Positions 1 to 5,245 of a DNA stretch of 5,245 bases are shown one piece after another. The translations under genes and the position numbers were made by a program. The notes under the pieces were generated by a model, which ran no database searches, had not been told where the DNA came from, and was given only the letters and a program-made list of their open reading frames with translations. Every line of letters starts with the position of its first letter. Position 1 is the stretch's first letter. The stretch lies in NCBI GenBank assembly GCA_031289575.1, contig JAITPE010000292.1:1-5245 (forward strand), written 5' to 3'. The DNA is from Spirochaetia bacterium. Its GTDB lineage: Bacteria; Spirochaetota; UBA4802; UBA5550.

Positions 1-293
1 GTCCCAAGCTTTTTCATGCTCTCAAAAACCGCCCCGCCGAATCCGGTATCCACCAGCACGACGCGCCCCGCCCCCTTGATAAGGAAGGTGTTAACCTCGG
101 ACTGAAAATTTTCAGGAAGATAGCGGCGTTTTAGGGCATCATCGGCGCCGATCAAAATCTTATCATTTCCCCGCCCCTTAGTCTCCACGAGCGTATAAAC
201 TTCAAAACTTCCGACCTTGTACGAAAAAATGGCTTCCGCCCCAAAACAATTCGCCGCGGCCATGCTCATCAAAATAATCATCAACTTTTTCAT
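1..293 (-). CDS. Exported metallo-beta-lactamase-fold hydrolase, N-terminal part (runs off left edge)
   Basis: Only the first 97 residues are in the window. Residues 1-20 look like a secretion signal: a Lys-Lys start, a hydrophobic stretch of Leu, Ile, Met and Ala, and a small-residue region (FGAEA) that could be a signal peptidase I site. A Cys at residue 16 does not sit in a good lipobox because Asn precedes it. Residues 67-86 (VNTFLIKG...VVLVDTGFG) match the first beta-strands and DTG turn that open metallo-beta-lactamase domains, preceding the HxHxDH metal motif, which would lie beyond the edge. I therefore infer a periplasmic or secreted metal-dependent hydrolase; the substrate cannot be told. 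The start at 293 is chosen for its strong GGAGG site and because the signal peptide then begins with MKK. An in-frame ATG at 323 would add ten residues (MKNPPLEEAS). The gene lies 85 nt after mnmE and probably has its own promoter. Confidence 0.72.
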   Translation of the reverse strand, partial: MKKLMIILMSMAAANCFGAEAIFSYKVGSFEVYTLVETKGRGNDKILIGADDALKRRYLPENFQSEVNTFLIKGAGRVVLVDTGFGGAVFESMKKLG

Positions 294-298
294 ACTCG

Positions 299-306
299 CT
301 TCCTCC
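299..306 (-). promoter_or_regulatory. Ribosome binding site deciding the hydrolase start
   Basis: On the minus strand this reads GGAGGAAG, with 8 nt between GGAGG and the ATG at 293. It is a near-ideal Shine-Dalgarno sequence and favours the start at 293. The alternative ATG at 323 has its own AAGAAGG just upstream, so it is not fully excluded. Confidence 0.6.
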
Positions 307-318
307 AATGGTGGGTTT

Positions 319-346
319 TTCATAAATCCTTCTTAAACATTGTCAA
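319..346 (-). promoter_or_regulatory. Likely sigma70-type promoter for the hydrolase gene
   Basis: Read on the minus strand there is a perfect TTGACA (-35) at 341-346, a 16-nt spacer and TATGAA (-10, four of six consensus bases) at 319-324. Transcription would begin near 312, giving a leader of about 20 nt that includes the GGAGG site. If this start is used, the upstream ATG at 323 would not be in the transcript. No terminator is visible between mnmE and this promoter, so read-through from the operon is also possible. Confidence 0.5.
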
Positions 347-378
347 CCAAATTTTTATATAATTTTACCTTTACGCGC

Positions 379-1722
379 TTACTTGCCTATACAAAAACGG
401 CTGAAGATCGAATCAAGAACATCATCCGCAGATATTTCTCCCGTTATTTCTCCCAGCTTGTTCAAAACCTCCTGTAGTTCAAACGCCATAATCTCGGGCT
501 GCTCTCCCGAAAGTTCAATCACGCTTTCCATGCCGGCGAGCGCGCTCTCCAGCAGTTGCACTATTCTAATGTCGGCTATAAAACTGTTCGCAAGCGGCAG
601 CGTAAACTCATTCTTTACAATATCGGCTAAAAATTTTTCCAGTTCCCTCAGCCCGGCTCCCGTCTTTGCCGAAAAACGAATCCCCCGCCCTATCTCTTTT
701 TCAATAGCGCTGATATTTTCCTCGCTCGCGGCATCGGTCTTGTTTATTATGACCATATACCTCTTGCCTTTAAGCTCGTCCAAAACCAACCGGTCTTCCG
801 CGTCAATTCCGCGCAGAGCGTCAACTACCACAAGCACCGCCTGCGATTCAGCAATACTTTTCCGGCTGCGCGCAATTCCCATGCGCTCAATCGCATCGCC
901 GCTCTCGCCAATACCGGCGGTATCATGAATATTCAGCTGCATGCCCTCAACTGTTACGCGCTCACGAATTATATCCCTTGTGGTACCCGGGATATCCGAA
1001 ACTATTGCTCTCTCCTCATTGAGCATCAGATTCATCATGCTTGATTTGCCAACATTCGGTTTGCCAGCAATAGTCACATTAAACCCTGCCGAGGCCTTGG
1101 CTCCCATGCGGCACCGCAAAAGTATATCGGCAATATCGTCCCTTGTGGAAGCCGCTTTTTCGGCGAGAGCCTCGGACGGGATGGAATCAAGATTCTGGTC
1201 GCTGAAGTCAATATCAGCCTCAATATCAGCCTTCAAAAGAATAATCTTTTCGCGCAGCCCATCAATGAGAGCGCGCAAAGAACCATGCATCTGCTCAAGG
1301 GCAGCGCTTACTTCCCATTCTGTTTTTCCCATAATCAACTGATTAACGGCCTCGGCCCCGGTGAGGTCCATCTTGCCGTTGAGAAACGCCCGGCGGCTGA
1401 ACTCTCCGGGCTCGGCCATGCGGACGCCTGCCGACAAAAGCAGCTCAAGAATTTTGCGGACTATTAAGGGATTGCCGTGAGAGAATATTTCAACCATGTC
1501 CTCTCCGGTATAGCTTGCCGGAGAGGGGTAAAAAATAAAAATTACATCATCAATTCTTTTGCCATAGCCCATAGAGCCGTATAGCGCTTTCCTGGGCTCT
1601 ATGCTTTGCCTTGAAAAAAAAGTACAAGCGGCCGTGAGTGAGTCAGGGCCGCTTATGCGAATGAGCGCGACAGGAGCGTTAACCGGCGCCGTTGCCGGAG
1701 CGCATATCGTATCCTCAGGCAT
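379..1722 (-). CDS. mnmE: tRNA uridine-5-carboxymethylaminomethyl(34) synthesis GTPase MnmE (TrmE)
   Basis: MnmE works with MnmG to modify the wobble uridine (U34) of certain tRNAs, using a folate-borne one-carbon unit and GTP hydrolysis, in the cytoplasm. The 447 residues match the usual length (E. coli 454). The N-terminal folate-binding domain (about 1-115) shows DTICAPAT, RISGPDSL, SYTGEDMVEI and PGEFSRRAFLNGK. The GTPase domain is complete: P-loop GKPNVGKSS (220-228), including the Asn expected to bind potassium; DIPGTTRD (243-250); DTAGI (267-271); NKTD (327-330); SAKTG (351-355). E279 aligns with catalytic Glu282 of E. coli. The helical domain flanks it and the protein ends in the hallmark FCIGK, with the conserved Cys at 444. 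The ATG at 1722 gives the family-typical MxxDTI opening and overlaps the end of jag by 8 nt, indicating translational coupling. mnmG does not follow; the next gene is a hydrolase. Confidence 0.98.
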   Translation of the reverse strand: MPEDTICAPATAPVNAPVALIRISGPDSLTAACTFFSRQSIEPRKALYGSMGYGKRIDDVIFIFYPSPASYTGEDMVEIFSHGNPLIVRKILELLLSAGVRMAEPGEFSRRAFLNGKMDLTGAEAVNQLIMGKTEWEVSAALEQMHGSLRALIDGLREKIILLKADIEADIDFSDQNLDSIPSEALAEKAASTRDDIADILLRCRMGAKASAGFNVTIAGKPNVGKSSMMNLMLNEERAIVSDIPGTTRDIIRERVTVEGMQLNIHDTAGIGESGDAIERMGIARSRKSIAESQAVLVVVDALRGIDAEDRLVLDELKGKRYMVIINKTDAASEENISAIEKEIGRGIRFSAKTGAGLRELEKFLADIVKNEFTLPLANSFIADIRIVQLLESALAGMESVIELSGEQPEIMAFELQEVLNKLGEITGEISADDVLDSIFSRFCIGK

Positions 1723-2362
1723 TGTCCTGGTAATTGGCCGGCATTATTTTAATCTTGCGGTATATGCCCTGCCCTTCGCTCTTGGTTGTCACCCTTGTGT
1801 CATTTTGAAGAGCGAGATGAATCAGCCGCCTTTCAAACGGGTTCATGGGTTCAAGAATCCACGGGCGTCCCGTTTTAATCACCTTTTGGGCAATGTCCTT
1901 TGACATCTTGCGGAGAGCCCTTTCGCGCTTTTCCCTGTAATCCTCAATATCAAGAATTATTTTTTTCTCGCTGCCGGTCTTGTAGTTTACAATCAGGTTA
2001 AGTATGAACTGCAAAGATTCGAGGGTCTTTCCCTTGCGGCCTATTATAAGGCCGGAATTTTCCTTGCTCTCAAGCTCTATGTAGACCTTTAATTCGCCTT
2101 CTTTCAGGTCTTTTATTGTGGCTTCTAACTGCATCTTGTTCATAATGGTTTCGATAACTTCTCTGGCGGTATCCCCGACATCCATTACATTTTCATTGTA
2201 ATAAACCCTTATCTGCGCCGGTTTTGAAACCCCAAAACCAAAGATGCCGCTCTTCCCATGATCAATAACTTCTATATTAATATCTGATACATTGCCAAGC
2301 CTGTTCATGGCCTTCTTTGTAGCGTCATCAACAGTCTTTCCTTCTATTTCAAGAACTTTCAT
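1715..2362 (-). CDS. jag: Jag/KhpB, KH and R3H domain RNA-binding protein
   Basis: This 215-residue protein has the standard Jag layout. The Jag_N domain (about 1-52) shows EIEGKTVDDA and the GKSGIFGFG turn (36-44). A KH-type domain (about 75-140) carries the RNA-binding GxxG loop as GRKG (108-111). A C-terminal R3H domain (about 150-210) has ERRLIH, giving the Arg178-x3-His182 signature, followed by GIYRKIKI. Members, also called KhpB or EloR, bind RNA; in streptococci and related bacteria they partner KhpA and affect cell elongation and peptidoglycan synthesis. In B. subtilis jag sits directly after spoIIIJ (yidC), as here. Whether the envelope role applies in this organism is inference. 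The start at 2362 has a good GGAGG site 6 nt upstream and lies 17 nt after the yidC stop. The 3' end overlaps mnmE. The protein is full-length with no missing motif. Confidence 0.96.
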   Translation of the reverse strand: MKVLEIEGKTVDDATKKAMNRLGNVSDINIEVIDHGKSGIFGFGVSKPAQIRVYYNENVMDVGDTAREVIETIMNKMQLEATIKDLKEGELKVYIELESKENSGLIIGRKGKTLESLQFILNLIVNYKTGSEKKIILDIEDYREKRERALRKMSKDIAQKVIKTGRPWILEPMNPFERRLIHLALQNDTRVTTKSEGQGIYRKIKIMPANYQDNA

Positions 2363-2379
2363 GTGCTGCCTCCATCGCT

Positions 2380-4035
2380 TTATTTTACTTTCCCAAACTT
2401 ATTTACAATCAACTGGTTGGCTATTTGTAAAACATTCTGCATTATCCAGTAAAGAACCAATCCTGAAGGCATTGTCCAAAAAATGAAAATGAAAACCACC
2501 GGCATCGCCATCATCATAATCTTTTGCTGTTTCGACTGTCCGGTATCAATAGTCGAGAGCTTTGTTTGAAAAAAAGTAGAAACAACCATAATTACCGGAA
2601 GAATATTTACATTAAAGCCGCTTATGGCGGCGACGGTGTCGGGCATGGAAAGGTCTTTCATCCAGAGAATAAACGGAGCGTTCCACAAATCAATGGAGTT
2701 TATAAGCGCGCTGTACAGCGCAAAGAAAAAAGGCATCTGCAAAAGAATAGGCAGACACCCGCCCAGAGGATTTATTTTATTCTCTTTGTAAAGGGCCATT
2801 ATTTCTCTTTGCATTACATCGGGCTTGTCCTTGTACTTTGCCTTGATGGCCGTAACCTGCGGAGTCAGGAGCTGTATTTTCTTCATGGAATCGGTCGATT
2901 TTTTCGTAAGCGGCAAAAAAACTAACTTGGTCAAAAGAGAGAATACAACCAGCGACCAGCCTATATTTCCAAACAGCTTATTGAGTCCAAGAAGACACCA
3001 TATTACAAAATAGCGTATCGGTTCTATTATCATCATAATATCGTACGCGCTCTTGAGTCTTTGGTCAATCGCGGCTAAGCTGTCTTTGTCTTTGGGACCT
3101 ACATATACCGTAAACAATTTCGCTGTTGAAGAACCGCGCTTTATGGTATCGGACGGCATTAACATTCCGGTCCTGTAACCGTAATGCTCTCTGTTGTCCA
3201 TAAGCGCTTCTATAGCGTTTTGCCCGGCGGGCATCATGATAAGTAATATATACCTGCTCGCTACGCCGGTCCAGTCAACAGAGCCCTGTTTTCTTTTAAG
3301 AATATCGCTTCCGCTTTTCTCCATGTGCTCATAACTGCCGTTGACAGATGATATTCCGCCCAACAGGTTGTAGCGGTTTTTATAATCCAATTTTGGGCCC
3401 ACCAAATCGGCCGGAGACACAATAAGCTGCGGAAGGCTGATATCGGCGTAACCTCTATTGATAAAGGTATACTCCACATCAAAGCTGTACTCTTTGCCGT
3501 TTAACTTATAATGTTTCTTTATTTCAAGAGGCGTCCCATTAAGACTGATATTAATGCTGAAAATAACATCCGTATCGCTCTTCGAGTCCACCCGCCACAC
3601 AGCCTTATCCAAATCGCTGCCATAGAGGAACTCGTTTGTGGTGAAGTAAACCGGAAAATCAAACACGCCCTTTGCCTGAAAACCGCTGTCCGGAACAGTG
3701 ACAAGCGCGTCACCCTCTGTTAAGCCGCTCAAATACATTTGGGAAATGACCGCGCCCTTTGAATTGAATTCGCCCTTAAAGCGCCCGGCCGTAAATGGAA
3801 TGATCTCTTCTTTTAGATTTGGATTACGATTTGCAGCAATGGCGGCGGATGAGGCGGCCCCGTCTGTTTGCGGCGTTTGCGGCGGTTGCTGCGCCGTCTG
3901 TTGACCCTGTTCTGTTTTCGCCGGATCGTCCGTTTGCTGTTGGTTATCCGTAGGATTATATTTTGCCTGAAACGCGAAATAAATAACCCATACCACACAT
4001 ACCAATAAAATAGCGATTACTGTCTCTTTTTTCAT
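2380..4035 (-). CDS. yidC: Membrane protein insertase YidC, Gram-negative type with periplasmic P1 domain
   Basis: YidC inserts and folds inner-membrane proteins, alone or with SecYEG. The 551 residues have the diderm layout. There is an N-terminal anchor (about 5-22), then a Gln/Thr/Pro/Ala-rich linker (about 27-68) and a large periplasmic P1 domain (about 75-330). The conserved insertase core follows, with membrane segments near 357-377, 424-445, 472-490 and 506-540. Family signatures are PLTKKS..SMKKIQLLTPQ, the cytoplasmic hairpin ending ALYKENKINPLGGCLP (about 395-429), LQMPFFFALY and MPSGLVLYW. The residue aligning with E. coli Arg366 in the hydrophilic groove is Lys370. The C-terminus (NKFGKVK) is short and basic. 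The ATG at 4035 has AGAAGGA just upstream. A 107-nt gap separates it from yidD, the loosest joint in the operon, while jag follows after 17 nt. YidD and YidC commonly neighbour each other and act in the same process. Confidence 0.98.
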   Translation of the reverse strand: MKKETVIAILLVCVVWVIYFAFQAKYNPTDNQQQTDDPAKTEQGQQTAQQPPQTPQTDGAASSAAIAANRNPNLKEEIIPFTAGRFKGEFNSKGAVISQMYLSGLTEGDALVTVPDSGFQAKGVFDFPVYFTTNEFLYGSDLDKAVWRVDSKSDTDVIFSINISLNGTPLEIKKHYKLNGKEYSFDVEYTFINRGYADISLPQLIVSPADLVGPKLDYKNRYNLLGGISSVNGSYEHMEKSGSDILKRKQGSVDWTGVASRYILLIMMPAGQNAIEALMDNREHYGYRTGMLMPSDTIKRGSSTAKLFTVYVGPKDKDSLAAIDQRLKSAYDIMMIIEPIRYFVIWCLLGLNKLFGNIGWSLVVFSLLTKLVFLPLTKKSTDSMKKIQLLTPQVTAIKAKYKDKPDVMQREIMALYKENKINPLGGCLPILLQMPFFFALYSALINSIDLWNAPFILWMKDLSMPDTVAAISGFNVNILPVIMVVSTFFQTKLSTIDTGQSKQQKIMMMAMPVVFIFIFWTMPSGLVLYWIMQNVLQIANQLIVNKFGKVK

Positions 4036-4057
4036 GTTATCCTTCTAATCATACATA

Positions 4058-4084
4058 GCCTGTATTCAAGCTAAAAATACAGGC
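4058..4084 (-). repeat. Perfect inverted repeat (hairpin) in the yidC leader
   Basis: Two perfect 9-base arms (GCCTGTATT and AATACAGGC) enclose a 9-base spacer. In the operon transcript this would form a 9-bp stem ending about 12 nt before the yidC Shine-Dalgarno site. It does not look like an intrinsic terminator for the operon, since the run of seven T lies before the stem in the direction of transcription, not after it. Possible roles are an RNA processing site, an mRNA-stability element or a translational control element; nothing in the sequence decides between them. Confidence 0.6.
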
Positions 4085-4142
4085 AAAAAAATTTATCGAG
4101 GCGCCGCACTGCGACATCCTGGCTGATTAGTAAGGAAAGAGG

Positions 4143-4421
4143 CTACCGGTTTTTGAAAAAACGAAAATTATCGGGAACTGGATCATAGCCGCCCTCACAG
4201 AAAGGATTACAGCTTAAGATCCTTTTTCCTGTAAGGTAACAGCCTTTCAGCAAACCATGTTTACGCATCGCGTCTATAGAGTATGAAGAACAGGTTGGAT
4301 AATACCTGCACGAGGCAGGCAGAATAACCGATATGGAGAGTTTATAGATTTTAATGAGAGATACGAAAAACAGCACGCATCCTTTTTCAAATAAACCTAC
4401 AAGCTTGTAAATTACTGTCAT
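4143..4421 (-). CDS. yidD: Membrane protein insertion efficiency factor YidD
   Basis: YidD is a small membrane-associated protein that helps YidC-dependent insertion of membrane proteins. The family signature is complete: [10 protein letters not shown] (38-47), a HGLLKG stretch (55-60), CNPF (71-74) and GGYDPVP (77-83), with conserved cysteines at 38, 44 and 71. The hydrophobic, lysine-bearing region before the signature (about 15-36) fits the membrane-binding amphipathic helix of the family. At 92 residues it is slightly longer than most, with about 14 extra N-terminal residues. The start at 4421 is still favoured because its ATG overlaps the rnpA stop as ATGA, a normal coupling arrangement. 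yidC follows after 107 nt. Confidence 0.95.
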   Translation of the reverse strand: MTVIYKLVGLFEKGCVLFFVSLIKIYKLSISVILPASCRYYPTCSSYSIDAMRKHGLLKGCYLTGKRILSCNPFCEGGYDPVPDNFRFFKNR

Positions 4422-4780
4422 ATACCGAGTACTCCGGCCCTGCGCAGGAGTTCCGGAAGAATATTCTTTTTTTCATTGTAGTCAAGAAGGTTCGAGGCCT
4501 CTCCCAAACGTACTATTATATAAAAACTGGATTTCATATTCTTCAGATTCTCATGCCAGATCGCTCTGACCTGTCTCTTTGCCCTGTTTCTGTTATGAGC
4601 CTTTCCATAACGCCTGCCGATACTGATTCCCATTTTAACGGCGGAATCTTCCTGTGATGCTTTTTTAATATGATTCCTGTGTAATACTATAATCTGAATT
4701 CCCTGCTTCTGGTATCTCTTCCCTTTCTGATAGACTTCTTTGAATGCGTTTCTGCCTTTTAACGAAAATGCCCTTTTCAC
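4418..4780 (-). CDS. rnpA: Ribonuclease P protein component RnpA
   Basis: RnpA is the small basic protein that pairs with the catalytic RNA of RNase P to remove 5' leaders from precursor tRNAs. The 120 residues show the typical opening ([18 protein letters not shown]), a central beta region, and the diagnostic RNR box [14 protein letters not shown] (59-72) preceded by GISIGRRY. The C-terminal part ([19 protein letters not shown]) also fits the family. The start is a GTG; its only Shine-Dalgarno-like bases, AAGG, run into the start codon. The reading frame is closed upstream by the rpmH stop codon, eight codons before the GTG, and no other ATG, GTG or TTG is available in between, so GTG is the only good choice. 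Translation probably depends on coupling to rpmH, 21 nt upstream. It overlaps yidD by 4 nt. Confidence 0.97.
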   Translation of the reverse strand: MKRAFSLKGRNAFKEVYQKGKRYQKQGIQIIVLHRNHIKKASQEDSAVKMGISIGRRYGKAHNRNRAKRQVRAIWHENLKNMKSSFYIIVRLGEASNLLDYNEKKNILPELLRRAGVLGI

Positions 4781-4801
4781 CTTAAATTGTGACGGTTTCG
4801 C

Positions 4802-4960
4802 TTATTTAGGTAATCTCTTTTCGTCAGAGACCGTCAGTTTATAGCGTCCCTTTCTTCGTCTCCTTTTTAATACCTTGCGTCCCTCAGGAGTGCTCATGCG
4901 CTCCATAAATCCGTGAGTCCTGTTTCTCCTAATCCTGCTTGGTTGAAATGTGCGTTTCAT
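4802..4960 (-). CDS. rpmH: Large ribosomal subunit protein bL34
   Basis: bL34 is a short, very basic protein of the 50S subunit. The 52-residue frame opens with the near-invariant MKRTFQPS, followed by [15 protein letters not shown] and KRRRRKGR, and ends [11 protein letters not shown]. It is several residues longer than the common 44-47, but C-terminal tails of the LTVSDE type are known in the family. The usual HGFR is HGFM here (Met19), and the usual basic residue after KGR is Tyr40. The start at 4960 follows AAGGGGTG by about 4 nt, a good ribosome site. It is the first gene of the operon, with a promoter about 55 nt upstream. rnpA begins 21 nt after the stop in the same reading frame. Confidence 0.97.
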   Translation of the reverse strand: MKRTFQPSRIRRNRTHGFMERMSTPEGRKVLKRRRRKGRYKLTVSDEKRLPK

Positions 4961-5022
4961 ATTTCACCCCTTATATAAAATTAATAATTTCCATATTTTG
5001 CAATAAAACAAAAGAAGATGTT

Positions 5023-5051
5023 TTAATAAAAAAAGCACGTCTATTTGTCAA
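5023..5051 (-). promoter_or_regulatory. Likely main promoter of the rpmH-rnpA-yidD-yidC-jag-mnmE operon
   Basis: On the minus strand a perfect TTGACA (-35) at 5046-5051 is followed by a 17-nt spacer and TATTAA (-10, four of six consensus bases) at 5023-5028. Initiation would fall near 5016, giving a leader of roughly 55 nt that ends in the AAGGGGTG site of rpmH. The sequence just upstream of the -35 (about 5052-5072) is almost all A and T, with a TATTTTATATTAATTA stretch resembling a UP element, as expected for a strong ribosomal-protein promoter. The rest of the 4961-5136 gap shows no gene and no DnaA box. Confidence 0.65.
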
Positions 5052-5071
5052 TAATTAATATAAAATATTGC

Positions 5072-5099
5072 TTTTAATTTAATGGACAGCAAATTAAAA
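5072..5099. repeat. All-AT inverted repeat upstream of the operon promoter
   Basis: Perfect 9-base arms, TTTTAATTT and AAATTAAAA, flank a 10-base spacer. The element is centred about 35 bases upstream of the -35 box, between mazG and rpmH. It could be a regulator-binding palindrome, part of an AT-rich UP region, or a weak structure at the mazG transcript end. Its arms hold no G or C, so a stable RNA terminator is unlikely, and such repeats arise easily in AT-rich DNA. Confidence 0.4.
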
Positions 5100-5136
5100 T
5101 TAGGAGGGAAGGAGTGAGCCGTGGGAAGGCCATGCC

Positions 5137-5245
5137 TTAGTCCGCTTCCTGCCTCAGCGTCCCCTTTGCCTTTTCCCAAAGGATTTCAAGCTCGGTCAGG
5201 CTCATCTCTGCCATGTCGCGGCCGGCCTCGGCGCATTTTTTCTCC
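5137..5245 (-). CDS. mazG: Nucleoside triphosphate pyrophosphohydrolase MazG, C-terminal end (runs off right edge)
   Basis: Only the last 35 codons before the TAA are present. The encoded tail reads EKKCAEAGRDMAEMSL, then TELEILWEKAKG, and ends in RQEAD. This resembles the C-terminus of MazG, where a helix with IE.KA...G is followed by (L)EEMSLEEMD.LWEEAK. MazG hydrolyses nucleoside triphosphates to monophosphates and pyrophosphate, cleaning nucleotide pools. The catalytic EExxE residues lie outside the window, so the call rests on this tail alone. The gene points the same way as rpmH but is separated by 176 nt with its own likely promoter downstream, so it is probably a separate transcription unit. 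No clear terminator follows it; a 5-bp stem at the stop codon lacks a T run. Confidence 0.65.
   Translation of the reverse strand, partial: EKKCAEAGRDMAEMSLTELEILWEKAKGTLRQEAD

Noticed and set aside
383..928. 181-codon open frame on the plus strand opposite mnmE
   Set aside because: It lies wholly antisense to a complete, motif-rich mnmE. Its translation is serine-rich and low in complexity with no recognisable domain, typical of a shadow frame.
941..1342. 133-codon open frame on the plus strand opposite mnmE
   Set aside because: Antisense to the GTPase region of mnmE, with no family features. It is kept open by the codon use of the real gene.
2524..2925. 133-codon open frame on the plus strand opposite yidC
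   Set aside because: Antisense to the conserved insertase core of yidC. The translation shows no domain.
3261..3998. Three short minus-strand frames (3261-3482, 3519-3713, 3813-3998) within yidC
   Set aside because: They lie in other frames of the P1 and linker part of yidC, which is itself intact from start to stop. Arg/Ser/Pro-rich translations are typical of out-of-frame reading.
4058..4094. Intrinsic terminator between yidD and yidC
   Set aside because: In the direction of transcription the T run comes before the 9-bp stem. The upstream GC-rich stretch (about 4100-4114) forms only a 5-bp stem and is separated from the T run by about 11 nt. On the plus strand the stem is followed by A, not T.
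4961..5136. Replication origin next to rpmH
   Set aside because: rpmH is often near dnaA and oriC and this gap is AT-rich, but I see no DnaA boxes (TTATCCACA type) on either strand and the next gene looks like mazG, not dnaA.
5102..5139. Plus-strand AGGAGGGAAGGA followed by GTG as a start signal for a rightward gene
   Set aside because: The frame ends after eight codons, and the region beyond is the minus-strand mazG tail. The purine tract seems coincidental.
5127..5139. Terminator hairpin AAGGC-CAT-GCCTT at the mazG stop codon
   Set aside because: Only a 5-bp stem with a 3-base loop that overlaps the stop codon, and no T run follows.

Overview
The window is a compact, ordinary-looking housekeeping cluster. 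Every gene I can support lies on the minus strand, so the reading order runs from right to left. In that order it holds: the tail of a probable mazG (5137-5245), an AT-rich intergenic region with a convincing promoter, rpmH (ribosomal protein L34), rnpA (RNase P protein), yidD, yidC (membrane protein insertase), jag/khpB (KH-R3H RNA-binding protein), mnmE (tRNA U34-modifying GTPase), a short gap with a second likely promoter, and the start of an exported metallo-beta-lactamase-fold hydrolase that runs off the left edge.

The core is the classic rpmH-rnpA-yidD-yidC-mnmE cluster. rpmH and rnpA are 21 nt apart. rnpA and yidD share an ATGA overlap. jag starts 17 nt after yidC. jag and mnmE overlap by 8 nt. 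The only loose joint is the 107-nt yidD-yidC gap, which holds a perfect 9-bp inverted repeat and a 22-codon open frame. A sigma70-type promoter (TTGACA, 17 nt, TATTAA) sits about 55 nt upstream of rpmH and probably drives the whole set. The products link ribosome assembly (L34), tRNA 5' maturation (RNase P), membrane protein insertion (YidC, YidD), RNA binding and envelope control (Jag/KhpB) and wobble-uridine modification of tRNA (MnmE).

The organism is a bacterium. YidC has the large periplasmic P1 region between its first and second membrane segments, which indicates a diderm (Gram-negative-type) envelope. The jag gene between yidC and mnmE is better known from Firmicutes, but it also occurs in several diderm groups (for example spirochaetes, Elusimicrobiota, Deltaproteobacteria, Thermotogae). 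The base composition is moderate. I cannot name the phylum from this window. No dnaA gene or clear DnaA box is visible.

I found no mobile element, CRISPR array, tRNA or rRNA, and no sign of a novel multi-gene system. The observations listed are small: a lysine at the YidC groove-arginine position, a hairpin and short ORF before yidC, a same-frame rpmH/rnpA junction with a weak GTG start, an AT-rich palindrome above the promoter, and two competing starts for the hydrolase. No stretch longer than 300 bases lacks a gene; the longest gap is 4961-5136.
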